DNA of 13,675 nucleotides from the NCBI GenBank assembly GCA_028277225.1, contig JANQHB010000044.1:1-13675 (forward strand). Reading direction: 5' to 3'. The stretch comes from Chlorobium sp. GTDB lineage: Bacteria > Bacteroidota > Chlorobiia > Chlorobiales > Chlorobiaceae. Under the pieces are notes generated by a model, which did not search any database, was not told the DNA's origin, and saw only the letters and a list, made by a program, of their open reading frames with translations. This document shows, in pieces, positions 13,518 to 13,675 of the stretch (position 1 is its first letter; each line of letters begins with the position of its first letter). Both the position numbers and the translations under genes were made by a program.

Positions 13518-13669
13518 CATATGGGTACCTCTATTTATTTATTCCGCGCTTCAATTGCTTCGTTGAGCGGTGCTCAAAATCCTCATGTACTCTGTGTACA
13601 CTCCGGTTTCTCCGCTCCGTTCGCCTTGCACTTGAACCGCTCATGACAATATATAGAGGTGCCCATATG
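13518..13669. repeat. 152-bp near-palindromic MITE/REP-like element
   Basis: Terminal inverted repeats of 22 bp (13518-13539 and 13648-13669) match at 20 of 22 positions and both end in CATATGGG/CCCATATG. The interior is also palindromic. CGCTtCAA (13547-13554) pairs with TTGAGCG (13563-13569). GAGCGGT..TCAA (13565-13577) pairs with TTGAACCGCTC (13632-13642). TGTAC (13586-13590) pairs with GTACA (13596-13600). It begins at the first base after the receptor 2 stop codon. No target duplication is clear. It encodes no protein, so it would be a non-autonomous element mobilised in trans, and as RNA it could end or stabilise the receptor 2 transcript. I have a sense of similar intergenic repeats in other genomes but cannot name the family. 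Confidence 0.7.
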
Positions 13670-13675
13670 AAGAGA

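Overview
The window looks like a chromosomal accessory region of a Gram-negative bacterium. Two TonB-dependent outer-membrane receptors establish the Gram-negative envelope. By overall style (paired PchR/AraC-type regulators and TonB receptors, small hypothetical membrane proteins, mid-range base composition by eye) a green sulfur bacterium (Chlorobiaceae) is my best guess. That is recollection and inference, not something the sequence proves. I see no rRNA, tRNA or CRISPR array.

Layout. Positions 1-66 are the C-terminal tail of a gene with a helix-turn-helix that resembles REP-associated (Y1) transposases. Positions 152-2853 hold a compact ECF-type importer operon: an S component of the MptD/Trep_Strep type broken by a single-base frameshift at a T5 run, an EcfT/CbiQ-like transmembrane protein, and a fused double-ATPase subunit. 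Positions 3033-4170 carry a cassette of one small soluble ORF and two small multi-pass membrane proteins of unknown function. A small membrane or exported protein (4240-4452) lies on the minus strand. Positions 4618-5576 encode a TfoX C-terminal-like protein and a GNAT acetyltransferase, overlapping by ATGA. They converge on a minus-strand operon read from 8449 down to 5553: TonB receptor 1, then a translationally coupled alpha/beta hydrolase.

An AraC-family activator (8624-9589) is divergent from receptor 1. Their shared intergenic region has face-to-face -10 boxes forming a perfect dyad, and a 21-bp-spaced direct repeat typical of AraC-type operators. A CopZ-like HMA metallochaperone (9779-10024) follows, then a second AraC-family gene (10277-11263) whose -10 box overlaps a DtxR-like dyad, then TonB receptor 2 (11448-13517) with unusual methionine-rich loops. 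A 152-bp near-palindromic MITE/REP-like element (13518-13669) starts at the base after the receptor 2 stop codon.

Working model: two AraC-TonB receptor modules import metal chelates (siderophore, haem or a copper complex) across the outer membrane, and the ECF importer is a candidate inner-membrane partner. No periplasmic binding protein, FecCD-type permease or TonB-ExbBD is encoded here. The most interesting leads are the Met-rich receptor next to a copper-chaperone-like protein, the operator architecture, the frameshifted S component in an otherwise intact ECF operon, and the terminal palindromic element together with the transposase remnant at the other edge.
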